Source of the DNA: Kudoa neothunni
Taxonomy: Eukaryota; Cnidaria
Reading direction: 5' to 3'
Length of the DNA stretch: 64,000 bases
Assembly (NCBI GenBank): GCA_964304625.1
Contig: OZ199839.1
Span: 8,742,001-8,806,000 of the forward strand
Part shown: piece after piece, positions 10,569 to 23,289 of the stretch
Numbering within the stretch: the stretch's first letter is position 1
Layout of the letters: the number at the start of each line of letters is the position of its first letter
Program-made: the position numbers and the translations under genes
Notes under the pieces: model-generated
Database searches by the model: none
What the model saw: the letters and a program-made list of their open reading frames with translations, nothing else
What the model was told of the DNA's origin: nothing

Positions 10569-13536
10569 TCAATTTCCATTAAAAACTCTATAGCTCGGAA
10601 AGTTTCTAAAGAATTTTTTTCGGATAAAAATCATAACCAAGGTAAATATTGTAGTAACAATCAGTGTTATTACAACAGTGACAATCCGAATATTTCTTTT
10701 AGAATAATCTAAGTTAAATATTGAAAAGGAAAATAATATAAAAAATTTATACTCAGTTTTTTATTCTTTTTTATGTAAATAAAATACTGCTTGCCGTCGT
10801 TGAAAGTAGAGTATATGATTGTGGTGGAAGGTAGAAAAATGGAAGTGCAATTGTACATCAATCTCAAAGTATTTAAACGATTTAATGTTACATCAAAATA
10901 CACATGACTACAAAACCGATTTTTCATTCTGTCATAGTTGGATTTTTTGACGGGTTGAAGATGATTTAAGAGACATACATCAAACATGTCACATCCAATA
11001 TGGTCAACCTATATGAGAAAATTCTATAATCTAGATTCTAGATTGAGACAGTTTAAAGCTATATTACAGTTTGTTTACAATATTTTCCAATAAATCCAAA
11101 CTCACATTCTTTTTGATTATATATAATTTCAGGCTAAATGAGATTTTTTATTTTTATATCATCAAAAATAAATATTCTCTTGCTTGTTTAGTATCGATTG
11201 TAATTTCGTTTGGCGGTTTTTCACAATTTCCATACTGTATGGTTTTGTTTAAAACTTCATTAGTGTAGCAATCCATAAACCCACAACGTATAGTCTCGCA
11301 AACACCAGATCGACAACAACCATAATAATTAGGTTTGCAACATTGACTATCTTCTGTTGGTGCGTATAGCGGAGAATGGATGGCTGGATTGATCAATATA
11401 GATTCAATCATGGAACAATTCTTTGCCGAGCTAAGATAACGATAATAGAGTAATAATAACGCTTTATTTATACAATCCATCATCACATCTGCAATTCCCG
11501 CAGACAGAAATCCCTCTAAAGTTGCAAACGTCGCTATTTACTTTCTACAAGGAAGATATTCAATTTTTATCACTTACCGTTGGAAACATATAACAAAAGA
11601 TTCATTAAATTGTGAATTATATAATTATTAACCTATATTATTTTAGATAATAATCAACTAATTTACATATGAGCTATGATGAGGACTTTCACATTCGCAA
11701 AGACACATATTGGTTGAAATAGTTAATCGATAGATTTTATAGCCATAGACAGAAACATGGTACCTAAAATTATAAAGATATGGCCAAACATGAGGATGAT
11801 ATACATTTTTGTTAGGCGTTCATTTGGGAAACATTTATCAACGTTCACTTCTAAATAGAGAGTGTGAGTTTCACGAGAATCACAGAAATAAAAATTTCTC
11901 TTCGTTCTATAACAATATTTTACACAGTCAAATCATTAAATAAAAAATACAAGCAACTTTCCATAGAAGTATTAATATTAAGAAAAGGATCAGTCTTGGG
12001 ATACTTTACAATATAATGATAAATGTATTCCTATAAATAAATATTTAATGGATTATAAAGCCATATATACATTCTCGTATTTATTTAGGAGGTTAGAAAA
12101 TGCCAACTCGTTATTAAAAATCTCTACCATCATTGGAATCATGTATTCGCTTGTTTCAAACAAATTCTTTAATCAATTTAATATAAATAAACACTATGAT
12201 TAGTGTATTACTGTATAATAGTTATAAACTTTTTGTTTCGAGGTGAAAATATAAAGATGAGCTAGATTTTCTTGTAACACGCTCGCAAAGGTTTTTATAT
12301 CCATACGATACTAATGAAGCTTGAGTGTTGTTCAAGTGAACCCAAATATTACAATAGTTTTATAATTTATTTCATTGGTGAATGAACATGACAACGATAC
12401 ATTCTGAATCAGACTGGAGAACTGAATTCAAAATTATTAGATTGAATGATGCTGATTAATTTTACAGGCCCATTTTCGAAGATTTGTTGTCTATCGGATA
12501 TGAGGATAATGTGTTTTGAAACATTTTCTCCTTCCGGCCAATACGTATCCTAACAATATATGTCAGACATATACAACTTCTTAGAAGGTACATTTTTACA
12601 AATCATTGTTAAAAGGATGGATTTATAAATTTCACGATAGATCATGTGTTCTTTATACCGACCAATCTCCAAATAGAATCTTTTCTAAGCATACATAAAT
12701 GTTCAATATTAGAGAATATCAAAGTACACTCTTTGTAAATTGAATAAGGGGGTGTAAAAAATCAGCCCTGAAACTCCTAGTTAAGCATTATATAATTTAA
12801 GAGATAATTTTTGAATGTGTATTACCAGAGTGATGTGGATATCATGCCAACTTCAATTCGTTCAAATTTGTCACCCAAACTTTCATTAACTGTATTATTC
12901 AATATTTTAACCATTTTTCATTAATTAATTAATTAATTAATTAATTAATTGTAATTACAGTGTTTTATAAAGTGTTCTGTCACAAATTGTAGCGTGTCGA
13001 CACCAAATGAATGAATATCAAATATGATGAAGAGTTCTCGGTGTTGATTTATTGATGGGATGTTAAATGTGAGAATTTGTTCTAAATTAAATTTTAACAA
13101 CAAATATAAATAATTAACTTACCCCTATTAAGTCTTAAATTTGGAATCTTTGAATTAGTTGATCCAATTCTAAAGCTTGTATCACCGAATAATGGTGGTT
13201 TCTTTTCGTATATGTATTGAACAAATTTAATATATTTATTACCTTGGAAGTAGAATGATAAACTAATGAATTATTACAATGAGAACTGAATTCGGATGAA
13301 GAAATGCATCGGCTCTTAGCTTGCAACCCCTGTGAAATATTTAACGAGCAATACAACAACAAAAATCGTACTCCATCAAGACACCATTTATCCCCATTTC
13401 CAATACAATTAGTGCAACTTGACAACAAAGAAAAATTGTCGGCTGAAGCTAATTTGATGATTCTTAAGTAATGAACGAATATTTATCTTATACCTGAAAA
13501 TTGTTGATAAAATATGTAAAACACAATAAGTAACAT
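10569..13536 (-). CDS. Divergent integrin beta subunit
   Basis: Type I membrane adhesion receptor chain. Exon 1 (13536-13494) plus the next exon (13448-13372) encode signal peptide MLLIVFYIFYQQFSA followed by a PSI domain (CTNCIGNGDKWCLDG, RCISSSEF). Then comes IPNLRLNREQILTFNIP and the beta-I domain core ELFIIFDIHSFGVDTL (about 13,000-13,040), IEVGMISTSLW and WPEGENVSKHIILISDRQ (about 12,465-12,550). The hybrid-domain end has TLYLEVNVDKC and RLTISTNMCLCECESP (about 11,666-11,770). Short I-EGF modules follow (RGISVCGNCRCDDGFSAKNC; CEFGFIGKYC), then a beta-tail domain (CDMFDVCLLN...GKQYFIYIKK). The last exon gives one membrane helix (IVTVVITLIVTTIFTLVMIF) and a 15-20 residue tail that stops without NPxY. 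The MIDAS motif DxSxS is DIHSF here. The block is colinear with integrin beta throughout. Several inner splice sites, mainly 12,000-13,240, are unresolved. Confidence 0.85.
12919..12950. repeat. (AATT)n microsatellite in an integrin intron
   Basis: Eight AATT units lie just after the exon carrying DIHSFGVDTL on the minus strand, within an inferred intron. Confidence 0.7.
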
Positions 13537-16500
13537 TTCAAAAACGACAATACACCATTCAATGAAGACCGAAAAATATTATGAGGTTAATAAGAGGATT
13601 ATAAAATATTTTGAATTTTATAAAGATAAAATTAAGAAGCATCAATAGGATTTATTGATTTAAATATTTTATCTTTTTATAAAATAAGTATGTAGCATTG
13701 TTGATTGGATAATAATATTACATAATAAAATTGTAGTAAGTTAAAAACTAAATTTTGTGTTTAGATAAACCAATATTAGAGTAAGAAGGTAATGAGAGAT
13801 TATCGTTTTTAATCCGTTAAAACCCGTAATACTACAATTTAAAATATATTAACGATTACTGTTAGTTCTTTTTGTGTCATAAATAATAAATTATCTAAAT
13901 ATTTTTATAGAATTAAAATCATGTAAATATACTAATATATACAATTCTTTATGTGTATGATATATTCCTACACCCTTGTTATTGGTGTATTAATCAATAT
14001 CATTTAAACCATCTGAGATTAATTATGTTTTCATGGACCAAATATCTATTTTCACACATAAATCAAATATTCAAAGTATTTATACTCGTTTAGATTTTCC
14101 ATTAAAAAATTATAAGTCAAAATATTGAAAAAAATATCGACACATTTTTATAATAAATAATTCAATATCCTGATAGAATTAAATTATTAAATCAGAATTA
14201 TCATTTTAAAGAATGTAAGAAATTAAAAAATTATTTGTTTAAATATACCAGCATATTTAAGTATAGGTTATTATTTCAACTAATCATTCTTTGGAACAGG
14301 GGGTTAATATTTAATTAATTTATTAAATATATTCATCAATATAAATAACTAGCACAAACTCTGGCTCACACTCAAGGTCCTTGCTCAATTTTATTAAGAA
14401 ACCAATTTTTTTGATAATTTATAGCATTTTACTAAAATATGAAGAGAATAAAACATAACAGGGAAGATTCCTTTTATTCAATAAAATATCACAACATGAA
14501 TACGGATCTAATTTAATGGAGTCATTTTGATAGCGTACAAATCAGATTGATAAAAAAATTATATTATCAGCTTGCAAATGCATAATGTTCTGTTCAATTA
14601 TGAATTTTGAAGCTGATGGCTACACCAAATTCTTTTCAACATTTTAAATTAAATGTTGTTTCATGATGTTAATACATTGGTGTATATCAAGCGGCTAATT
14701 TTTATTTCAATGTTTAATCAGAATATCTAAATCGAATAATCAGATTATTTAATTAAATTAATTATCACATGCGTCCATTATATTTGATCACGTTATTTTT
14801 CCATGAGAAAAAGGAGTGGGTTAGTGTATAATATGATTATTCATTAATAGCGCTACGAAAAATATATTTTAAGTTTCTAGATACGCGAAAAAATCGATCC
14901 AATTACTTTCCCCACAAAAGCATAATAGTAATCATCTAAATATAACATCATGTAGTCTCATGCACTTTATTATGGCATATTTTGAATATTTCCCCGATTT
15001 TATGCAGAAAAGTAAAAACTAATAAATATTGGACAAAACGGGAAAAATAGGATAAGTAAATATCAATCGTTTTCATTTCAAGTTTCTTTAAAATAGTCAG
15101 ATACGTTTTTGTGACAAAAATTTAATTTTTTATTAAATATAAAAAGCTTAAAGATTTAAATCATTTCAGCTTGAATTTATGCAAATATCAACTGATAAAG
15201 CTTCTATTAAGGTTTTACACAAAATTGGACTAAGCTAAAATATGTGCCAATTTCGGGCGGTATCGCATAAACAACCGGAAATGTTGCTTCCTACAATTCA
15301 TCTTGTTAATTCACTTCCCTTTTGAAAATTTTCAGCGTTTGTTTTCATCATAAATAAAAAAATAATTATTATTTTTAGACCAAAAGAATTATCTCATAAA
15401 CTAGAAATAAATCTTACGTCGAGCATACTCGAATTCACGTGAAATCTCTATGCTGTTGATACATACTTCAAAAAAATTCTTATTTTTCTATAATTTTAAA
15501 ACACTTAAATTCATTCATTGTCATAATTCTTTTCGTTTTTGTCAGTAATAAATGTGTGAATGTATCATGTGACTTCAAATTTTAAAAACAGAGCATTCTC
15601 ATATATTATATTCACAATTAGAATGATGATATTTAAATTTAACAATGACATTTCGTAATGTGATTCTTAGTTTATACATTTTTTGAGGTAGTTTATTCGA
15701 GATAACAAGAAATTTATGGCAATTTTTGTTCCAAAATTTGGACATGAGAATTCTTCATGTATTTTATTAAGTCATCTTTTTATTTAGATACATTAGGTAA
15801 CTCGCAATAAAAATTCTTCGAGTATTATTTTCAAACAAAATAAACGATTTTTAATTAAAATAACAATGAACGTTAAAATGTTCAGGAATTTTTTTTATCA
15901 TCTTAAAAATGTAAAAATGATGTAAATCTAAAAATAAACATTTATTAATTGGTTTTTGGTATGTGAATATATGATCTACTTAGGTTTCTTGAACGTTAAT
16001 TGTCACGTTTTACATAGTTGTTCACAAAAATGTACAATTAAAGAAAGTAAACATAAACATCAGATGAGTATGCTTTAATTTTTTGTTAATTTTGTAACAT
16101 ATCTACTATATAAAACGCGGCAACCAATGAGTTATCTGATAGGTCTCTGTTAGTTATTAGAAACAAATTTTGGAGTAATTAATGTAAATAACTGTTTAAC
16201 ACAAAAAGTAAACGAATTTTAAACTTTTTCTAAATAAAATGGAAATTACACGTGAGTCCGAATATGCTCGGCTTAGGATTTTAAAGTTATTTTTTGATCT
16301 GAATTTAAATTATTTAATGTTATTTTTTGTGATATAAAGAAATATGTAAAAATTTTGAAAGAGAAATCAATTAATAGGACAAATTGTATTTTAAATTAAC
16401 TTACCTTAAATAATTAGACGCATGAACCTTACTTAATATTTTCGAAAATGAATAAACAATACGGAGCGTTTAAAATTAACATTTTAAAACTTTAACGGAA

Positions 16501-16696
16501 TGATCTATATGTTTGCATATATCCTCAAATCATACCAGGTGAAAGTGTTTTTAGTCATTTTGAAGGATGCACATCTTTTATAATTTTTTACGTATTTTTC
16601 TGTTAAAATAAAATTTTATATTTCCATATGTGTGCTCAAATGGAGCGTTATGTCTCTCTATAAAGAATGGAAAATGAGTACACACGGACACATCTA

Positions 16697-16768
<72 letters not shown>

Positions 16769-16998
16769 GGAAAGTAAATATTTTAATAGCATTCTACAAG
16801 TTACTAACGTAGCGTGACACAAACAAAGAATTAATGATGCGTATAAAAAACATAATTTTAACAAAAATATTAAGTATTTTATTTAGATTAAAAGAGAAAT
16901 GCAGTAGAGAAAATTATTAAGCGATGAGTTCAGCTCAATAAACGCAATATCAATCAATGATCACAAAAAAATGACTACAATAAATTGCATACAATATT
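13537..16998. other. AT-rich intergenic region
   Basis: About 3.5 kb without a supportable gene on either strand. It includes the (TA)n/(GA)n microsatellite at 16,700-16,770. Confidence 0.5.
16700..16770. repeat. Compound (TA)n(GA)n microsatellite
   Basis: Two TA runs separated by a single AAT interruption pass directly into a GA run of about ten units. Confidence 0.9.
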
Positions 16999-17018
16999 TT
17001 ACTTAACATGGGAGATCA

Positions 17019-18490
17019 CTATTTTACGGATAGAAAACTAAGGAAAATATGTTTAAGGAGGATGGACAGTTTATTCAGCGTCAAACAAGTTTGATTTTCC
17101 AATGGATTGATTTTTTTCACTCCGATAGCGGTATCGTCATAGAAAGTGATTTTGTGTTGACTTTGATCGAGATTGGTTTCGGACTTTTGGGGAGTGGATA
17201 AATTGTTTATCCTATCGAAAATAATACAGGATCGCCTCACAACGGCGAGGTCATCCTTCGGCACCAAGATTGTTTTGGCGTATTTCTCTTTTACTTCATC
17301 TTTGAAATTTGGCAGGAAGAATATTGCGCTTGAGGTTGCCATCCCAATCCAACTCAATAAGATTTTGCATTTTCGGCAATAATACGCCGCACACGAGCTG
17401 CAAAATCAATAGTAGATTCTGCAGGTTTTACGATGAACCGGCGGCAAAGAATGTCCACATCACAATAGATCATCCACGATGACATCAAATGGACAAGGTA
17501 CATCAAGAAATCCACCTTTGAGCTATTCCAAAAAAGCGTCGCCATACATAGACCGATACTAGAACAAACGTAACCGCACATTAGAACAAACTAATTTCCT
17601 CATATCAATGGAAAAAAAAATTAAAGGCCACTTTTATAGCCACTGGAAAAATGACATTGGCTATCTCGAACGAGCCTTTTCTAAACATCATTACAGAGGT
17701 GTTGTTGATGCAAGTGCCCTCGGGAAAGATGATCACAGGTGGTTTGGAAACATTTCTCGCATGTTCACTCAGCAAAATTAGCTACATGACTTTCTATCGA
17801 GCATTTGACTCCGCTCGAAAAGATGTGGCCAGAGCGTCGGAAAAAAATTTGAAACCAATCCAAAAAAACCCACCCTGAGATTGTCCGATCATTGTGAAAA
17901 ACCGCAACGAACACAATATAATAGCATCCAAAGGAGTGGTGTGATTGGCCACACATATTCCACTTTCGGGCATGTGTCCTCTAAATTCGTAGATACCATC
18001 ACATATGGTTTATTAGCAAATTGAGTGTCACCTTCCATGGACATGAATTTTGATACTAATAGAAGCAGTGACCATTCGGCAGATGATAACGTTGAGGAAT
18101 CGTTTGATTTTGGGTATTTTTCTAATTTAAAAATCATCCGTAATCAGAAACTAGCATATTATAATTGGTTTAATTACAAAAAATCAGGCAAAAATGCAAA
18201 AATAAGACCGATCCATGCGACAAATATCAGTGTTATGGTAAACATAATAATCCTAACATATTGAATGATGATCAGCTGTGATGGAGTTTGAATAAAACAG
18301 ATGATTACCTGTTGGGAAGTAATATAAAGTAGCGATAGAAAAATCCGAGACACCAAATAACATGGAGAGTCATACTAAAGAAGTGGCATTCAAAAAATAA
18401 ACTCATATTGGTGCATTACGTTTCTCTGTAATAGTCTGGCATTGACCGTCTGAGCATATTCCATAATCTTAATTCTTGGCATGAAAATCG
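17019..18490 (-). pseudogene. Broken glycerol-3-phosphate acyltransferase 3/4-like gene
   Basis: ER membrane acyltransferase family that makes lysophosphatidate from glycerol-3-phosphate. In minus-strand order the pieces are: a hydrophobic N-terminal segment (WCLGFFYRYFILLPN, then IMFTITLIFVAWIGLIFAF), the HX4D catalytic block (GICVANHTTPLDAIIL), GQSQGGFF, the block III glycerol-binding motif (PVIIFPEGTCINNTSVMMF), then FPVAIK, FWNSSK and a C-terminal stretch (ELDWDGNLKRN, FKDEVKEKYAKTI), all colinear with GPAT3/4. Normal splicing does not rescue the frame. Two in-frame TAG codons (about 17,782-17,797) lie in otherwise aligned sequence, a T-run near 17,530-17,535 is one base too long before WNSSK, and two further frame changes occur near 17,370 and 17,305. 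I infer a pseudogene of the host's own gene. Assembly errors in homopolymers could explain part, but not the TAG codons. Confidence 0.75.
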
Positions 18491-19837
18491 TTTGGTAACG
18501 TTATCGTCAACAATAGCCTACAATTAATTTTACTTTTATTGGCAATATTTCCAAAACATATATACACACAAATGAGATATTAAATATTGACAAAGTACTT
18601 ATTTTTAAGAGTAAAAATAAAATATTATTTTATTAAAATAATTTCAAAAAATCATCAAATTTATTTGAAATAAGATTATTTTGATAAAATCTTTGATAAT
18701 GAAAGAAAAGAGAATTTACACTGATATTGCAGATATTAGAGATTTCCCCTCTATTATTAGCAGGCGCATTTGCATACATGAAATTAGTTTGAAAAATTTC
18801 ATTAGAATATTGACCTATAGTTTTCGATATTTAAAAAAAATATAACAACACCTACATGAGTATATTGTTGATGAAATTTTGAATTAAATATTCCGATTAA
18901 TAATTGTTAGGCACAAATCTCCCTCCCATCAAGAGTGTAATCTATATGAGGGTTTAAAAGCAATAGAACAACGTTTATTGTGTTCCCGAAAAACTCTGAA
19001 GGAACAGTCCTAAATGAATAGTCTCTACTAGATAGGGTTATAATTATTTCACATGAGTTACTTTTGAATAATTAGAACATGTTATATATTTATTACTTAT
19101 TGAATCATAATATACTTTAAGGTTTCATTAATACAATCGTGTCTCGATAGTGCGTAGTTATCAAATATCTCTTGAATTTTGTAACCATTCATAAATTTTG
19201 ATGCTGCAAAGTAATAATTACATTATTATCTCGTAAAGTACATGTAAAATTATTCATTAATGACAAAATTAATATGAAATTGCTCAGCATTGTCTAGTAA
19301 TTTTGTATTGGGTAGAAATTCTAGGGTCCGGAACCCCCCTTTTTAACTCGACAGTGAGCAGTAAATTTGACCGTGTCAAGAATACAGAGGGATGTTGACG
19401 AGGAATTAAAAATTATCAATATATTATAACTCAATAAAGTCAATGATAGTTTCAAAAATGGGCCACTTCGAAAGTTGGTCATAGTAACAGAATAATTATA
19501 TGTTACTTACAGAGAACATTAACCTTCGGTAGTGACATACATAGTGATAGAATAATTAGTTTCTAAAAAATGAAAACAAATAAAAAGGAGATTTTTTATG
19601 GTCTAATTTAATAACGTGGCATGTACCAGTGAATATAATAATTAATGCCGGAAGGGACAATTAGACTTCAAAGTGTCCACAGCTATAATTCGGGTCTTAA
19701 CAACTCATAGACAAACCTTTATAAGTGAAGATCAAAAACGGTCTGTGTGATTTAGATCCTATTATGGATCGAAAATAAACTATTCTAAAAGGAAGCGAAA
19801 TGCAGAGAAAAATAGCGGACTACTTCTCTCTCTATAA
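18491..19837. other. Intergenic; possible solitary pogo/Tigger-like terminal repeat at 19,134
   Basis: No gene seen. The motif ACAATCGTGTCTCGATAGTG at 19,134-19,153 resembles the sequence at 55,552 (ACAGTCGTGTCTCTATTTTG), which sits upstream of a pogo/Tigger-like transposase remnant. It may be a lone end or a MITE. Confidence 0.3.
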
Positions 19838-21400
19838 ATATGTAATAAAGATATAATAAAAATGTAATAAAGATATAATAAAAATGTAATAAAAATATAA
19901 TAAAAATGTAATAAAAATATAATAAAAATGTAATAAAAATATAATAAAAATGTAATAAAAATGTAATAAAAATATAATAAAGATATAATAAAAATGTAAT
20001 AAAGATATAATAAAAATATAATAAAAAATGTAATAAAGATATAATAAAAATGTAATAAAGATATAATAAAAATGTAATAAAGATATAATAAAAATGTAAT
20101 AAAGATATAATAAAAATGTAATAAAAATATAATAAAAATGTAATAAAAATGTAATAAAGATATAATAAAAATATAATAAAAATGTAATAAAGATATAATA
20201 AAAATGTAATAAAGATATAATAAAAATGTAATAAAGATATAATAAAAATGTAATAAAGATATAATAAAAATGTAATAAAGATATAATAAAAATGTAATAA
20301 AGATATAATAAAAATGTAATAAAGATATAATAAAAATGTAATAAAAATATAATAAAAATGTAATAAAAATGTAATAAAGATATAATAAAAATATAATAAA
20401 AATGTAATAAGGATATAATAAAAATGTAATAAAAATATAATAAAAATGTAATAAGGATATAGTAAAAATGTAATAAAAATGTAATAAAAATATAATAAAA
20501 ATGTAATAAGGATATAATAAAAATGTAATAAAAATGTAATAAAAAATATAATAAAAATGTAATAAATATATAATAAAAATATAATAAAAATGTAATAAAT
20601 ATATAATAAAAATATAATAAAAATGTAATAAAAAATATAATAAAAATGTAATAAATATATAATAAAAATATAATAAAAATGTAATAAATATATAATAAAA
20701 ATATAATAAAAATGTAATAAGGATATAGTAAAAATGTAATAAAAATGTAATAAAAATATAATAAATAATAAATAAAAATATAATAAAAATGTAATAAAAA
20801 TATAATAAAAATGTAATAAGGATATAGTAAAAATGTAATAAAAATGTAATAAAAATATAATAAAAATGTAATAAGGATATAATAAAAATGTAATAAAAAT
20901 GTAATAAAAATATAATAAAAATGTAATAAATATATAATAAAAATGTAATAAAAATGTAATAAAGATATAATAAAAATATAATAAAAATGTAATAAAGATA
21001 TAATAAAAATGTAATAAAAATATAATAAAAATGTAATAAAAATGTAATAAAGATATAATAAAAAATATAATAAAAATGTAATAAGGATATAATAAAAATG
21101 TAATAAAAATATAATAAAAATGTAATAAGGATATAGTAAAAATGTAATAAAAATGTAATAAAAATATAATAAAAAATGTAATAAGGATATAATAAAAATG
21201 TAATAAAAAATGTAATAAAAATATAATAAAAATGTAATAAATATATAATAAAAATATAATAAAAATGTAATAAATATATAATAAAAATATAATAAAAATG
21301 TAATAAGGATATAGTAAAAATGTAATAAAAATGTAATAAAAATATAATAAATATATAATAAAAAATATAATAAAATGTAATAAAAAATATAATAAAAAAT
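19838..21400. repeat. 1.56-kb AT-rich minisatellite, 11-bp unit
   Basis: About 140 tandem copies of a degenerate 11-bp unit alternating between TAATAAAAATG and TAATAAAGATA/TAATAAAAATA, with occasional ATAAGGATA and 12-bp variants. The variants follow in recurrent longer blocks (for example AAAATG-AAAGATA pairs, and later a block with ATATATAAT), so higher-order duplication has occurred. A 543-codon minus-strand ORF across it is a by-product of the period: 33 bp is 11 codons, and few stop combinations arise. Confidence 0.95.
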
Positions 21401-21411
21401 GGAAAACCCAT

Positions 21412-23080
21412 GATTTAATTATATAAATGAATATAGGTTTAAAAACGGGCCAAATTTTTGATTTTCAAAAGTTTCAAGGGGCGGATTAAATTTTCTGTTT
21501 AAAAGCAATAATAAAAGTGAAACAAAAATAATACAAGCATAAAATATAATGAATGTGTAATATGAAACTGATTCTTGTGGCAGGATTTTGTATATTTCAA
21601 TTTTGGGGCCCCAAAGAGATTACGAACCACCCAACGTCTATTGTATAATTCAAAGAAATCGCGACGTTTGTTAAATTTAAGGTTGTAATTGAAAAACTAC
21701 AATTTTTCTCAAGTAAAATATTCCCAGCTTATTTATTTGATCATAAAAAGTGGTGATTATAGCCTATCATTTTAAATTTTAGCATCATATCAATTAAACT
21801 CACCAGATTAAAAATTAGAGAAAATCAATTTAAACTATAATTTTATACAATAGAGAATTTTAAATTATTATAAAACATATGAATTAAATAAAAAATTTAA
21901 ACATGTATCATATCGATTCGTACGTTTTACATTCAGAATCTTGTCATATTGATTAGTGATTAGTGATTAATGATTAGTAGTTAGTGTGTGGATATTCTCT
22001 TTTGTTTCAATTAAGATAAAATAAAAACGTACAGTAATTAAATAAGGTTTTTTTATTAGCATTCATCAACTCAAGTAACGCATTGATAGGCTCCATATAA
22101 GTCAACACAATTTCGTTTGCGCATTCGTGTGCAAAGGAGTGCGAGTCCAGTTTTGGCTTAGAAGCGCTGTATTATTAGGATATCGCAGACCGTGCTTTGA
22201 TGATCCTACAATAGATGGTTCACTCGAATTTTTTTGTATAACAAGCGCTCGCACATCAAGATTGCGTAGTAAGTTGGCAGTCACAATTTACTGCGCAACA
22301 CGACTGTAGCATACATGTTTTATTGAATTTAACAAAAAAATACTTTTTCACCCCTATATAACAATAAATTTTCGCATGAAAGGGTTAACAGATTTTTTAA
22401 TCTCAGCATCTCCCTTTTATGGTTAATGTACAAAGTTTTACTTGTTAAAATCAATTATTCTCTCCTTATATTTATGGGTATTGAAGTCAACCACGACCAA
22501 CACTATACATAGGGGATTTGATTTTTACTTGATTAATTGCAATGATAGATTTGTTTATATATCCGAGAATAAAATACGCGCATCAATAATTCTATTCCAG
22601 TTGAGTAGTTGTTAGGGGTAATATAACGAAACGCGATAGTTTAAATAGCTCAAAACTAATTCCGGATTTGTCCACTTTTCAATCTCAATTATATGAACAA
22701 ACAAATACATCCACTGTTATATAACTATAATCAACTATTACGCTGCTAATAAATAATATTTCATCGAAAAAATATCAAACAAGGAAAAGACTTGATAACC
22801 ATAACGAAAATAATTAATCATTTCAAAGCAGCATATTTATTACTAAGTAACTCCCCTTAAAACATTAACTATATTTGTGTTTCAATTTTATTTATTTATC
22901 AATAATACTTATCTCAAGGTTACGAGGACGTCCGAAATCCAACTTGCGCCTTATGATGTTGCAAGATTTTACAATCCGATTATCGTCAATTTTAAGCTTA
23001 AAATATTCTATTTATTTATTATCTAACTATCGATTACTCGTATATACGAATATCTGAAATACCTGCCTACTAAAATCATG
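21412..23080. other. Intergenic, with a GC-richer patch at 22,110-22,310
   Basis: Mostly AT-rich DNA. The patch at 22,110-22,310 is less AT-rich and open in two frames on opposite strands (60 codons each), but neither translation resembles a family I know. It may be a transposon fragment. Confidence 0.3.
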
Positions 23081-23289
23081 TGATGTATTTCTAACTCAAA
23101 TTATCATAATAAAATAGTGCTACCGAATTGCCTTCAAAGAAAACAAAAACAGCTCCAATAAACGTTGATAACATGCGCCGCCATCGTATAGTATTACAAC
23201 GATGGGTTGAGCTAGTGTTGTAATATAAACATCGAAAAAACTTACATTCACCGCACTGGTAACCAACGGACACACATCCACCAGTTCAA

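Noticed and set aside
19838-21400. CRISPR array
   Set aside because: Repeat unit is 11 bp with no unique spacers, and the genome is eukaryotic; it is a minisatellite.
19780-21411. A 543-codon minus-strand ORF
   Set aside because: It lies wholly in an 11-bp tandem repeat; the translation is a strict 11-residue repeat caused by the period. No start context, intron or family support.
22102-22309. Two overlapping 60-codon ORFs on opposite strands
   Set aside because: Neither resembles a family; more likely a less AT-rich transposon or noncoding patch.
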